Below, piece after piece: positions 33,460 to 43,169 of a DNA stretch of 64,000 nucleotides. The stretch is from Scilla litardierei. Lineage: Eukaryota; Streptophyta; Magnoliopsida; Asparagales; Asparagaceae. Under the pieces are notes generated by a model, which did not search any database, had not been told where the DNA came from, and was given only the letters and a program-made list of their open reading frames with translations. How positions within the stretch are numbered: the first letter of the stretch is position 1; each line of letters opens with the position of its first letter. Location: assembly GCA_030789695.1 (NCBI GenBank), contig CM061138.1, forward strand, positions 179,901,051 to 179,965,050, in the 5' to 3' direction. Made by a program: the position numbers and the translations under genes.

Positions 33460-35763
33460 ATGGGACGAGATGGAGAAAGCAGAATTGGCTCTGTCCCAGA
33501 TCCCCTGACTAAAAGGTTCTTCGAATGTTGATGAAGCATTAACAGACGCGAATCCCTCAGAACCGGTCACAAAGAAAGGGAAAAGCTTGGCCCTGGTTAC
33601 TGTCGATTTGGAGGCCTCGATCTTATGAGATAACAAGGAAAGTCCCGATGTACCGGATGTAGTCGCCAACCAGGCTTCTGCGGTGACGGCTTATCAACTT
33701 CATGTGCTCCAAGAGGATTACGTTCGATATCCCTACCTGGGTCGGATTCCTTTGCCTGATGAAAGTGTGTTTTTCCGGAGAGAGGTGGGGATGTACACCA
33801 GAGCTTTTCGTTATGGACTTCGCTTCCCCATACACCCTTTCCTTCTTCAAGTGTTGAACGTTCTGGGGCTATCCATCTGTCAGCTGATGCCCAATTCTGT
33901 GGACTGTCTGGTCGGCTTCATTGTACTCTGCAAGATGGTCAGAGTGGGGACGACACTGGTGTTGTTTAACCATTTTTTCTGATTGCAAATCTTTGCATCC
34001 TCTGCATGGTATTATTTCTCCACCAGAAAGAATAAGCAGCTAATTAAAGATATGCCCAGTTCTAATCGTGGGTGGAAGGAGCAATTTGAGTTTGTAGCCT
34101 TTCCCGGTGTTGCGGCCTTCCGTGCTCATTGGGAGCTTTTGAGCCTCGCTGCAAATGAAGCAATGCCTCTTTGGGGATGACTTAGGCCATCGAACACTTG
34201 CTGGCCTTGCCAGAGAGCCTTAAGTTAGTAACGAAGCTCTTCAACCTAGAGACGTTGCTGAAAACTGTGTGGGCGAGGGGTACAGTACTTTCACTAGTCC
34301 CGTATTCGCTTTCGCTTCTTCCTAACCCTCTTTGTTTTGCTTACAAATGTGAAGGGTTAGGAATATCAAGATGATCCTGAACTTCACGATGTTTTTCGAA
34401 CTTCTCTTCAAGTAGCTGAAGTAAGCTTGCCACCCCATCAAGTGGTTCATCCCGAACGAAGCCTGAGCAGGACTATCGTGGGCTCATATCCAGTTGCCCA
34501 AGATATCCTTCAGACGGGTCAGGCCCTGAAAAAGAGAAAGCTGTGAACCATGGTCGAGGTTGAAAGAGAAAACGCCAGAGAGAAGAAGAAGAGAAGTGAG
34601 GTTGCCCTCACGAGCTCGAGCTTACCGGGTAGGGATGTTACTGAGGCTTTGGTCGTGGCCCCCCGAGCGAGTTCGGGCCTCGGCCCGGGAGGAATCTTTA
34701 ACGGAGTTGGCGTCACCTCAAGAATCAGGCTTCTACCAGGACATTTGGTCGTGTGGCGGTCTTCTCCCTTCGGTGTCGTTGCCCAATGAGATCCCTCCTG
34801 AGCTTAGGTCGGTCCTTTTGGAAGACAGGTCACCTCAGGTTCTGTCGGAATGTCCTGAAGATGAGCTTCATTAGTTCACTTATCATGTAGGAAAGGATGA
34901 ATCATCTTTCCAGAACTGTGGGATTGCCTCTCGACTTATGGAGAATTCGATTCTTCCTAGGGACTGTCATCTTGGAGAAGGTCGACCATGAGAGACTGGA
35001 ACGTTCATAGTTCAGCAAAGTCACCAAGTGGGTAGCTCCCTCTATCACCCATATCAGATATCAATTTTAACCACCTCGTTGCTTTGTGATATGCAGATGG
35101 CCATGGTGGCCGTCGTGTTGCGACGACGCTCGTTGGCGGTGTCATTTTAGCTGGAAAACAAAAATGGATAGGCACTACCCAGAAGGCCATCAACAAGGCG
35201 AAGTTGAACTTGGAGAAATCAAAGCTTCGCATGGCCAAGCTCACATCTCGTGTGGAAGTGACGGAGAAGGAGGTGGCAATGGCCAAAATGATGGCTGAAG
35301 ATGATGCAACCCGTAAGAGACAGGCCGAGCAACAATTGCTGGAGGAAGTGGCCCTCTGGAAGCAGGTTGAGGAACAGCTGATTGAGGAGGTTGCCATCAG
35401 GAGGTAGGTCGAGGATCGACTGCTTAAAGGGGAGGAGTGAAAGGCAAAGGAAGCTGACCTCCGAGCTCAGCTGCCTAAGTCAGAAGCAGTCGATCCGTTG
35501 AAAATTGCAGAAGAGGTGGTGGAAAGATATAAAGAAAGCATCGGCTCCATCGAGGATTTATATAATGCAGGCTTTTCACACGGTCAACTGGAAATTGAAC
35601 GCGAGTTCCCCGCCTTGGGAATTGACTTCGGTCGGCGTACATTGATGTCCGACGATGAGCTTGACGAAGAGAATGAGGATACCCTTGCCGAGGGGAAGGA
35701 TCATGCCTTTGCGGAAGAAGCTGCTTCCCTGGAGGGTCGACTTCATGACTTTGTCGCCCCGTG
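33460..35763 (+). pseudogene. Antisense extra ORF, plant putative gypsy type transposon family (PF04195-like)
   Basis: The ATG at 33460 (MGRDGESRIGSVPDP) begins a broken frame opposite to gag. The recognisable domain is 33683-34180: FPIHPFLLQVLNVLGLSICQ, LMPNSVDCLVGFIVLCKM and LVLFNHFF, then a FYFS-like block (WYYFSTRKNKQLI) and W(K/R)EQFEFV. Downstream, about 35170-35760 encodes a long Lys/Glu-rich coiled coil and an acidic tail. Several stops and frameshifts (33622, 33980, 34177, 35404, 35438) show that it is dead. Proteins of this family are encoded by Tat-like elements in many plants and their function is unknown. The upstream LTR could have driven it as an antisense gene. Confidence 0.75.
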
Positions 35764-36117
35764 AATTCGCCACTTATCTTGGGGTGTATGGCTCTTCTTT
35801 TTGTAAAAGAAAGATTTATTATGGGAAATTAACATTCGTTCATCTTGTCGTGAAGTACCTTTTTGTTTACATGGGATAGTATTGCTTGTTTACCCCCTCA
35901 ACAGCTCAGACTCATGCATGTGAAGAATGCTTTGTGTGAGCTGGTGAGCAACAAGCTTCGCTCTCAGCTTGAGGGTTTCATGCTCTGCGTTGTAGGAGGT
36001 TCACCTCATTTGATAAATCTAGCCCCACCCTTAAAGGTATAGCATGCCGATAAGTGAGCTGACACATGAGCTCAGATGGGTCATCCCCAGTCACATAGTT
36101 AGGTCGACCTGCGAAGG
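35764..36117. other. Non-coding spacer of the Tat-like element
   Basis: Lies between the antisense ORF and the tandem array. It has no ORF with family features. T-rich sequence at 35780-35880 could hold a 3' end for the antisense transcript, but no specific signal can be assigned. Confidence 0.5.
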
Positions 36118-36656
36118 GTATAGATAGTTCATCCTCGATCGTATTGCTCGGTCAGCCCGCGAAGGGGATGCCCCCTCTGTTCGTATAGATGAGCGGCCCA
36201 CCGCGAGGGTATAGCTATTTCATCCCCGATCGTATATCTCAGTCGGTCCGCGAAGGGGATGCCTCATCCGTTCGTATAACCGAGCGGCCCGCGAGGGTAT
36301 ATATAGTTTATCCCCGATCGTATAGCTCGATCGGCCCGCGAAGAGGATGCACTCTCTGTTTGTATAGCTCAGTCGGCCTGCGAGGGTACAGATAGTTCAT
36401 TCCCGATCATATAGCTCAGTTGGCCCGGGAAGGGGATGCCCCCTCCGTTCGTATAGCTAAGTGGCTCGCGAGAGTATAGATAGTTCATCTCCGATCGTAT
36501 AGCTCGGTCGGACCGCGAAGGGGATGCCCCTCTGCTCGTATAGCCAAGCGGCCCGCGAGGGTATATAGATAGTTTATCCCCGATCGTATAGCTCGGTCGG
36601 CCCGCGAAGGGAATGCCTCCTCCGTTCATATAGCCGAGCGGCCCGCGAGAATATGA
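36118..36656. repeat. Tandem repeat, about 88-bp unit, six copies
   Basis: Each unit contains TAGTTCATCCCCGATCGTAT, AGCTCGGTCGGCCCGCGAAG, GGGATGCCCCCTCCGTTCG and GAGCGGCCCGCGAGGGTAT. GATCGTATAG and CGGCCCGCG recur with few changes. The array sits between the gag end and the antisense ORF, as expected for Tat-lineage elements. Confidence 0.88.
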
Positions 36657-36760
36657 ATCGGCTGCGTAACCCTGAATACTTGGAAGGGAAAGAAGGTCGA
36701 TAGAAAACGGCCCTCATAAAGTACATTGGTCGCAAACGTTGTTGGTTTGACACATTGAAG

Positions 36761-37427
36761 GGCTTAATTTCGGAAAACAACCTCATACTTTCGCTGAATT
36801 CCAAAAATACCTCTTATTTTGATATACTCGCAAAACTACCTCTTACTTTTCTGGTTTCGATAAACTCACTCATCCACATATCCACCTCCCCCCACTGCTG
36901 CCCTTCACCCTTTATCCATCACCGTCCATCCCCATTACACCCACCGCCGCCCTCCCACTCCCCTACCATCATCCCCCCTCCCCACACCACCACCATTCGC
37001 CTCCATCCATCGCTGCCCATCCCACTTCCACCCTCCCCCTCCCCCTCCCCTCCCCTCCCCTCCCCCACCGTCCTTCCCCCTTCTGCCACCGCCACCGCTG
37101 CCCCCCTCCCCTTCCGCCCTCCCTCCACCGTAGCCTCCCGCCCCCTCCCCCACCGCCGCACTTGTCCACCACTTCCCCCCATCGTCGCCCTCCGCCCTGC
37201 TCCACCATCCCACATATATCAAACTATGAGGTAGTTCTACGAAATTAAACCAAAATATGAGGTAGTTCTACGAAATTAAGTAAAGTATGAGGTAGTTCTA
37301 CGAAACTAAAGTATGTGAGAGTTTATCGAAACCTGAAAAGTATGAGATAGTTTTGCGATTATATCAAAATTAGAGGTATTTTTTTGGAATTCAGCGAAAG
37401 TATGAGGTAGTTTTTCGAAATTAAGCA
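36761..37427. mobile_element. Non-autonomous TIR element with C-rich core, 667 bp
   Basis: The first about 105 bp (GGCTTAATTTCGGAAAACAA...) and the reverse complement of the last about 105 bp (TGCTTAATTTCGAAAAACTA...) match closely, including CCTCATACTTTCGCTGAATT, so these are long terminal inverted repeats. A 7-bp direct repeat ATTGAAG flanks it (36754-36760 and 37428-37434). Next to the right arm are three tandem ATGAGGTAGTTCTACGAAA units. The core (about 36886-37210) is almost pure C/T with CCCC runs. It encodes no transposase; Pro-rich and Gly-rich ORFs through it reflect composition only. I cannot assign a superfamily. Confidence 0.8.
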
Positions 37428-37434
37428 ATTGAAG

Positions 37435-38073
37435 TGTTAAAAGAAAAGAATTTTTATTCGGTAATTGGTAAAAAAAATGAAAACAATAGAAATTCGTTCA
37501 TGCGTTTATTCCATGCGAGGTTAGAGAGTCATTTTGCACCCTTCATGCTTTCAACCGACAGGGTCCTCCTTGCTGGTCATTCGACGACCCGAGTGATGGG
37601 CGAGCCCGGCATGGCCCCTTTTCCTGTATCCTTGTTTCTCGTTTTGCCCTCTGTTGCTTTTGTCCCCGAGTTATCGACAAACTTCTTCAAGTGGCCACAC
37701 TTGATTAAGGCTTCTATGTCCTTTTTAAGCGTTCAACAATCCTCGGTATCGTGGCCATTGTCTTGGTGATACCTGTAATATTTGAGGTCACCCTTTTTTC
37801 ATATCTGCCTTTCATCTTGAAAGGAGGTTGGTCGAAGAGTCCCTTGCCTGTTGCATATGCCAGGACTTCGGCCTTGTTGGCGTTCAGTCTAGGGAAGACC
37901 TCGTCGGTTGCACGTGTATGGCCTTTGGGACTCCCTTCTTGTTGTCGCCGGTCTCTAAGATATCGGTCATAGCCATCATTGGGTCAAGGCTCTCTCCTAG
38001 CTTCTGCAGGGGGCTTGGAAGAGCTTTTTCTCCGGGCAGCCATCACCTCCTCTGACAGCATGTATCGCTCCGC
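37435..38073 (-). pseudogene. gag of the Tat-like element, 3' fragment
   Basis: On the minus strand it encodes the Tat/Athila-type gag landmark YRYHQDNGHDTEDC followed by a LKKDIEALIKCGHLKKFV block (about 37670-37800). The piece begins at 38073, where a Tekay element interrupts the gene (target copy TCCGC at 38069-38073), and becomes unrecognisable near the TIR element at 37427. A stop codon sits just after the DTEDC motif. Confidence 0.75.
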
Positions 38074-40490
38074 TGTAACGCCCCAGACACAGGTGCCGTC
38101 ACACTCTCAATAGTTTTGCATGTCTTGCAGATACTAGTGGGGTCAATATAGTTTAAGCATGAAATATTTAAGACAAAGATAACAATACTCATTTTATTCA
38201 ACCTTGAAAAGAAATACAGGGTTTAGGTAGAAAGGAAAACTACAACGCTCAACTAAAAAGATACTGAAAGAAAAAGACAAAGAAAGAGAAAACTCTCCTG
38301 GTAACACAAATAATCAAAAATCCGCGTCCTCAACATGAAAGCCAGACTCATCGTACTGCGGAGTCTCTCCTTCAAGCTGTGAGTCACCTGATGGAATTGA
38401 ACCACCGTTAATAAAGTAGATTGAATTCATATTAAACAGTTAATTAATTTATTTTACAGGAATTTAAAAGACACAAAAAGGAACTATAAAGGAAACTAAT
38501 GACCTGGCATGATTTTAAGTAACGGTAGGGATCAAGCAACTAATCAAAAGAATTATTGTTGTGACTTATAAGAGGAGAGCACGATCTGCAACATGAAGTC
38601 CACATTGGACCGCATGGTGCTACCCCGGGCCAAGTATAAAGGTCAACTGTACCAAGCACTCAGGATCCATAAAAGGACATTCTCCCAGATAGTGGCCATA
38701 ATAAGCATGTCTTCAATCGCTCCCACACCCTCTCAATTATAAGTTACCCCATAGCCGTGATGTCAAGTATAGTTCTAGTTCTAAGGTGTCAAGTATCATA
38801 TTCATGTAGTTGTCCCCTAAATTAGATAATTAGATAGTTATGCAAAACTATGTTCAGGATTGTCTTGTCTTGTACAAGAAAAAGCAGGCGTACCAATACA
38901 GTTGTATAATCTCATTGCATAACTTCTAATCATGTAATTTTGTATATTCAACAACTTAAACTTCCAGATTTAACATGTTTAGTCATATTATTCAGGAATC
39001 ATAACGTTCAACAATTAAAGTTGACAATTTCAGAAAGAATATATTTAAAGCACAATTTGTAAGTAAAATAAAGTAAACGACGAAAACATTGAATAATTTA
39101 TGGAAGATGACTCAATGGATCAGATTCATGTTTTTGGCACCATTATCGGGTTGTGGTCTACCTGCCTAGATGGGTTGCTTGACCCAAAATTTGCATTTAA
39201 AAATACCATTTTAGGCCAAAATCAACGTAATAAAAGACGTACATGTTCCCAGCTACTTAGACTGAACTTATGAGGGCAACAGAACTGGATTTATAAGGCA
39301 AACCGAACAAAATTTATAGGGACAGAACTGAATTTTAAAATGAACAAAAACTGATTTTATAAAGAAGAGTAACCGAGTTTATAAAGAACAAGAAAAACTG
39401 AAACTTCTAAAGGAGAACAACAGGACTGAAACTTATAAGAAAAGAAACTAAACTTATAAGAAAAGAAACTGAACCGAACTTGTAAAGGAGAAAAACAGAA
39501 CTGAAAAAGAAAAAGAACTGAACATATAGGGGAAAGAACAAAACTGAACATGCATACAGGTCCCCAACATGCAGGATCAGCAAGGAAAAAGGTCACAAAA
39601 CAGCAAGTGTAAAGGTCGCAGAATAACAAGTGGGCAGGAAAAGGTGATCACAGAAACCATGCAACTGATATCACACATAAAGGCTCGACATCCCACGACA
39701 ACTACCACTGTCAAGGGGAAAACCCCAACAACCACCTAACCGACTACCCACGGCCAATCCTTCCACCTCAGTGGCAAAAAACAACCAAATAAACAACACA
39801 AAGTCCAACACGAAAATTGCGAACGACGACAAGGAATGCCGTAAACCTAGATTGGTGCCAAAATATTCACGGAGGAAAAATCCTATCAAATTCTACATGA
39901 ATCATCATATCCATTCCAAAAATAAAATAATTAAAAGTTCAATAGGGATCGAATCTACCCGAGACGAAGTTTACGCGAGAAAAATTAAGAAATCCGAGCG
40001 TCCAAGGGCAAAACCGAAACTCCAGAGCAAAAACCGAAGATCCCAATAGCAAAAACTGAAACCCTAGAGCAAGATCCGAGCCCCAGGAGCAGAACCGAAA
40101 TCCCAAGAGCAAGATCCGAAAGATTTTGTAGAGGAAAAACAATTTTCGCTTACCTTCGCCCTAGGAGAAAACGGCTCATACAAATAGGAAGAGAGAGAAC
40201 GTGTGAGAGGAAGCGGACGATCTTGCTGTTGAGATTTTTGAAAAAATCCAGAGGAGAGAGATCGGTGCGGATTTTGCTAGGGTTTCAAATCGGAGTCATC
40301 GATTGTGTTCGCCGTTGCTCGTGAGGGGAACAAAAAGGAGCATCGGGTTCGTGCGGGGTGAGATAAGATGAGTGGGTTATAAAAAAATTAGTTAGGTTAT
40401 TTAAATACAAAGGGAAAACCCCTTACGGGCCTGGGGCTTTAAAACAAAAGGGAAATGGAAAAAGAAAAAGATGAGAAGTTGGGCCTTTAC
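38074..40490 (-). repeat. 3' LTR of the minus-strand Tekay element
   Basis: About 2417 bp; on the + strand it begins TGTAACGCCCCAGACAC and ends GGGCCTTTAC. It matches 52199-54591 along its length with small indels. The end next to the internal region has lost one base compared with the other LTR (TAAAGG against TGTAAAGG on the minus strand). It contains an A-rich run of AGAACTGAAC words near 39320-39550. Confidence 0.9.
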
Positions 40491-41401
40491 TCCTTATACA
40501 CCTTCAAAGAAATTCCGTTCAAAGAAAGCACTAATCGGTGAATAAGTACAGATATCGCTTCTTCATCTCATCTTCTTGTTCCCAAGTAGTCTCTCCTGGT
40601 GAATCACGACGCCACATCACTTTGACCAAATCCATTATCTTGTTCCCGAGAGCCCTCTGTCGACGATCAATAATCTTCACTGGTTGCTGTTCATAGCTAA
40701 GATCTGGTAGTACTGTGATCTCTGAATGATCGACCATGCGAGCCGGGTAACCTACATACTTTTGAAGCTGAGATATGTGGAACACATTATGCACCACTTT
40801 CAGAGATGGAGGCAGTACAAGTTTGTATGCCACCTCGCCCATATGCTCGAGTATGTTGAAAGGCCTAATGCACCGTGGACTAAGTTTTCATTTGCGACCA
40901 AAACGAATCATGCCTCTATTTGGTGAAATCTTTAGAAATACATGATTTCCAGGCTGAAATTCCTGATGCCGTCTTTGGATCTGTCCAGTGCTTGTATCGG
41001 TCTTGTGCCACCTGTAATCTCTCTCTGATACTTCGTACCACATCGACTGCTTCTACAATCATCTCGGGCCCAACCAATTCTCTATCGCCGACATCGTCCA
41101 AGCTCAAAGGTGAACGACACTTCCTTCCATACAAAGCAGCAAATGGTGCCATTCCAATACTTGCTTGATGACTGTTATATGCAAATTCTACAAGGTGTAG
41201 ATGGTCTTTCCACGACCCCTTAAAATCCAACATGCATGCCCGTAACATGTCCTCCAAAATCTGGATGGTATGCTCTGACTGTTCGTCCATCTGAGGATGG
41301 TATGCTATGCTAAACTTCAACTGTGTACCTAACTTCTCCTGTAGACTATTCCAGAAATGCGAAGTAAACCGGGTGTCTCCATCTGAAACTATACTCACTG
41401 G
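40491..41401 (-). pseudogene. pol 3' part of the minus-strand Tekay element: integrase end and chromodomain
   Basis: Reading down from 41401, the integrase core resumes with VSIVSDGDTRFTSHFWN, where the conserved DRD reads DGD. Then come a TDGQ-like region changed to [33 protein letters not shown] and the KDFT linker. A frameshift near 40900 separates the C-terminal block (VFHISQLQKYV, LSYEQQPVKIIDRRQRALGN, TTWEQEDEMKKRY), the Tekay-type chromodomain region. The piece starts exactly at the target-site copy ACTGG of the inserted gag-only element. Confidence 0.88.
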
Positions 41402-41793
41402 TGTTGAGTATTGATTCCCCGGATTTGGTTTTGGATGATGAGCAAACATAAATATATCGTGAACTAACACTTTGTGAGCGCAATTATGGAGATCGTCGCC
41501 AAAATATTACGTACATCTAAAGCGACTTCTCAATACGCATGATCGAGTGCCTGAAGCTTCGTTGAAGCTCAAGGAGCAATATTGAAGTCAAGAGGAATGA
41601 AGATTGAAGCTTTGAAGACGGTTCGTCATGTATTATTTATTGTCTTCTAGCTTCATAGTTAGAATGTTAAGCCTTGAGTAGGACTTACAATATAATCTTC
41701 ATTTCGCTCATGTCTTAGAGCTAGGATTATCATAAAAGCCATTAGAAACTTTCCCGAAGCCTATCGCTTCTTCCCTCGGCTTCTAGTGCATGT

Positions 41794-42323
41794 TAGTTGG
41801 TTCACGAAGAACACCCAACAGACTAGATGACGATCTAGTCGGTCGGCAATTCCTCTTGAACCGACTAGAATGCCTTGCTCATTTCAGCTCATTCCATATT
41901 GGTCAATTGGTCGGTCAAAGAAGAGTCACCGACCGACTAGATGACGATCTAGTCGGTTAGGAATCCTTCTTAGACCGACTAGTTGAGCTTGCCTCTGAAC
42001 AGCCTGAGTTACTGTTTCGAGTTAGTCGGTCAAAGAACGTTTGTCGACCGACTAGTTGAGAAACTAGTCGATCATCATTTGTTCTTAAACCGACTAATTC
42101 ATCTTGTAGTCAACCTACTCTATTTCGACTGTTAGTCGGTCAAAGATCATTCCCCGAACGACTAGTTGTGAAACTAGTCGGTCGGCAAGTCTTCTTAGAC
42201 CGACTAGTTGTCATCTCCTGTACTTCGACCTTTTGGGTGTTCAACCGTTAGTCGGTCTACGTTATATCACCGATCGACTAGTTGATGAACTAGTCGGTCA
42301 GTGATCCTTCTTTGACCGACTAG
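41794..42323. promoter_or_regulatory. U3 array of inverted-repeat modules in the gag-only element, 5' LTR copy
   Basis: Ten modules CTAGTCGGT-N-ACCGACTAG are grouped into five doublets that start at 41794, 41908, 42023, 42133 and 42249, with 8-bp spacers (ATGACGAT, TTGAGAAA, TTGTGAAA, TTGATGAA). The first module is degenerate (TAGTTGG...CCAACAGACTAG). The layout, spacing and parts of the linkers match the array of the Tekay element at 16623-17148. The array ends 54 bp before the TATA box. ACCGAC in the arms is the DRE/CRT core. Confidence 0.8.
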
Positions 42324-42377
42324 TCTGGTTCAGAATAGAGCCGTTGGGATCTTTTTGAACTCGTTTTTCCTTGCCCC

Positions 42378-42385
42378 TATAAATA
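42378..42385 (+). promoter_or_regulatory. TATA box of the gag-only element (5' LTR)
   Basis: TATAAATA in the context CCCCTATAAATAGAATCC. The same sequence occurs in the 3' LTR at 47490-47497. Confidence 0.75.
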
Positions 42386-43120
42386 GAATCCTGATTCATT
42401 TCTTGAAGGGGTTAAGCAATATATTAGAGATATTTTCAGATCAAAAGAGAAGAGCAATCAACTCTATTTCCAAGCTCTCTCTTCTCACAAGAATCTCTCC
42501 CTCAAGTTCTTGAGCCCTAAATCCTCAAGAGAGATTCTCTCCATTGTGAGCCATTCAAGCTAGAAGCTTGATTCTAGGTCACCATCTCCACCCCAGGCTT
42601 CCATTGCTGGTCATCTTCTTGAAGCTAGGGTTTGGTGCCATCTTCCTCCATCAAAATCCCACTTGCCCTAATTTGGTAAGAATACTCAAGGCATAGGTGT
42701 TTTGTTGGTAAGCATTTCATTTCATTTACATTCGTTATTTGAATTGTATACTCTCGGTTGTGAGAGTTTGCGTGATCCCGGGTTGTGGGATTCACGGACA
42801 TCCTTTGTAGTTAGTTTGCACTTGCGTGGTTTTCGCAAGTGGGCATATTGGAAATCTTGAGTTAGGGTTTCTAACTCAAGTATCCGGAGGGGATCCGGGT
42901 GGTTGGGACGTAGGATCACCGGGAACAAGTCGGGGAGACTTGGGTGGATCCGAACCCATTAAACCATTTGTTTGCGTTTGCATTTATTCTTGTTGATCGT
43001 TGTTATTCCGCATTGTTGTTTGTTAATTGCACGATAATTAGGAATAACTCTCCCTATTATTTAAAAGTACTATTCACCCCCCCTCTAGTACATGTGCAGT
43101 AGCTATACAGGGCACTACAA

Positions 43121-43134
43121 TTGGTATCAGAGCC
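43121..43134 (+). other. Primer-binding site of the gag-only element (initiator tRNA-Met)
   Basis: TTGGTATCAGAGCC begins one base after the LTR and is complementary to the 3' end of plant initiator methionine tRNA, the usual primer of Ty1/copia elements. Confidence 0.9.
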
Positions 43135-43169
43135 AAGTTCAAAGCTACACATAGCCAAAGTTGAGAGCT

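Larger units (their letters stand above)
41402..43119 (+). repeat. 5' LTR of the gag-only element
   Basis: 1718 bp, TGTTGAG...GGCACTACA. U3 contains the hairpin array (41794-42323) followed by TATAAATA at 42378. It differs from the 3' LTR at scattered single bases only. Confidence 0.95.

Noticed and set aside
36755..37234. Proline-rich ORF of 159 codons and overlapping Gly-rich ORFs on the other strand
   Set aside because: They are translations of the C/T-rich core and arms of the TIR element, with no family features.
43121..43134. Real tRNA gene near TTGGTATCAGAGCC
   Set aside because: Only the complement of the 3' end of initiator tRNA is present, directly after an LTR, as expected of a primer-binding site.
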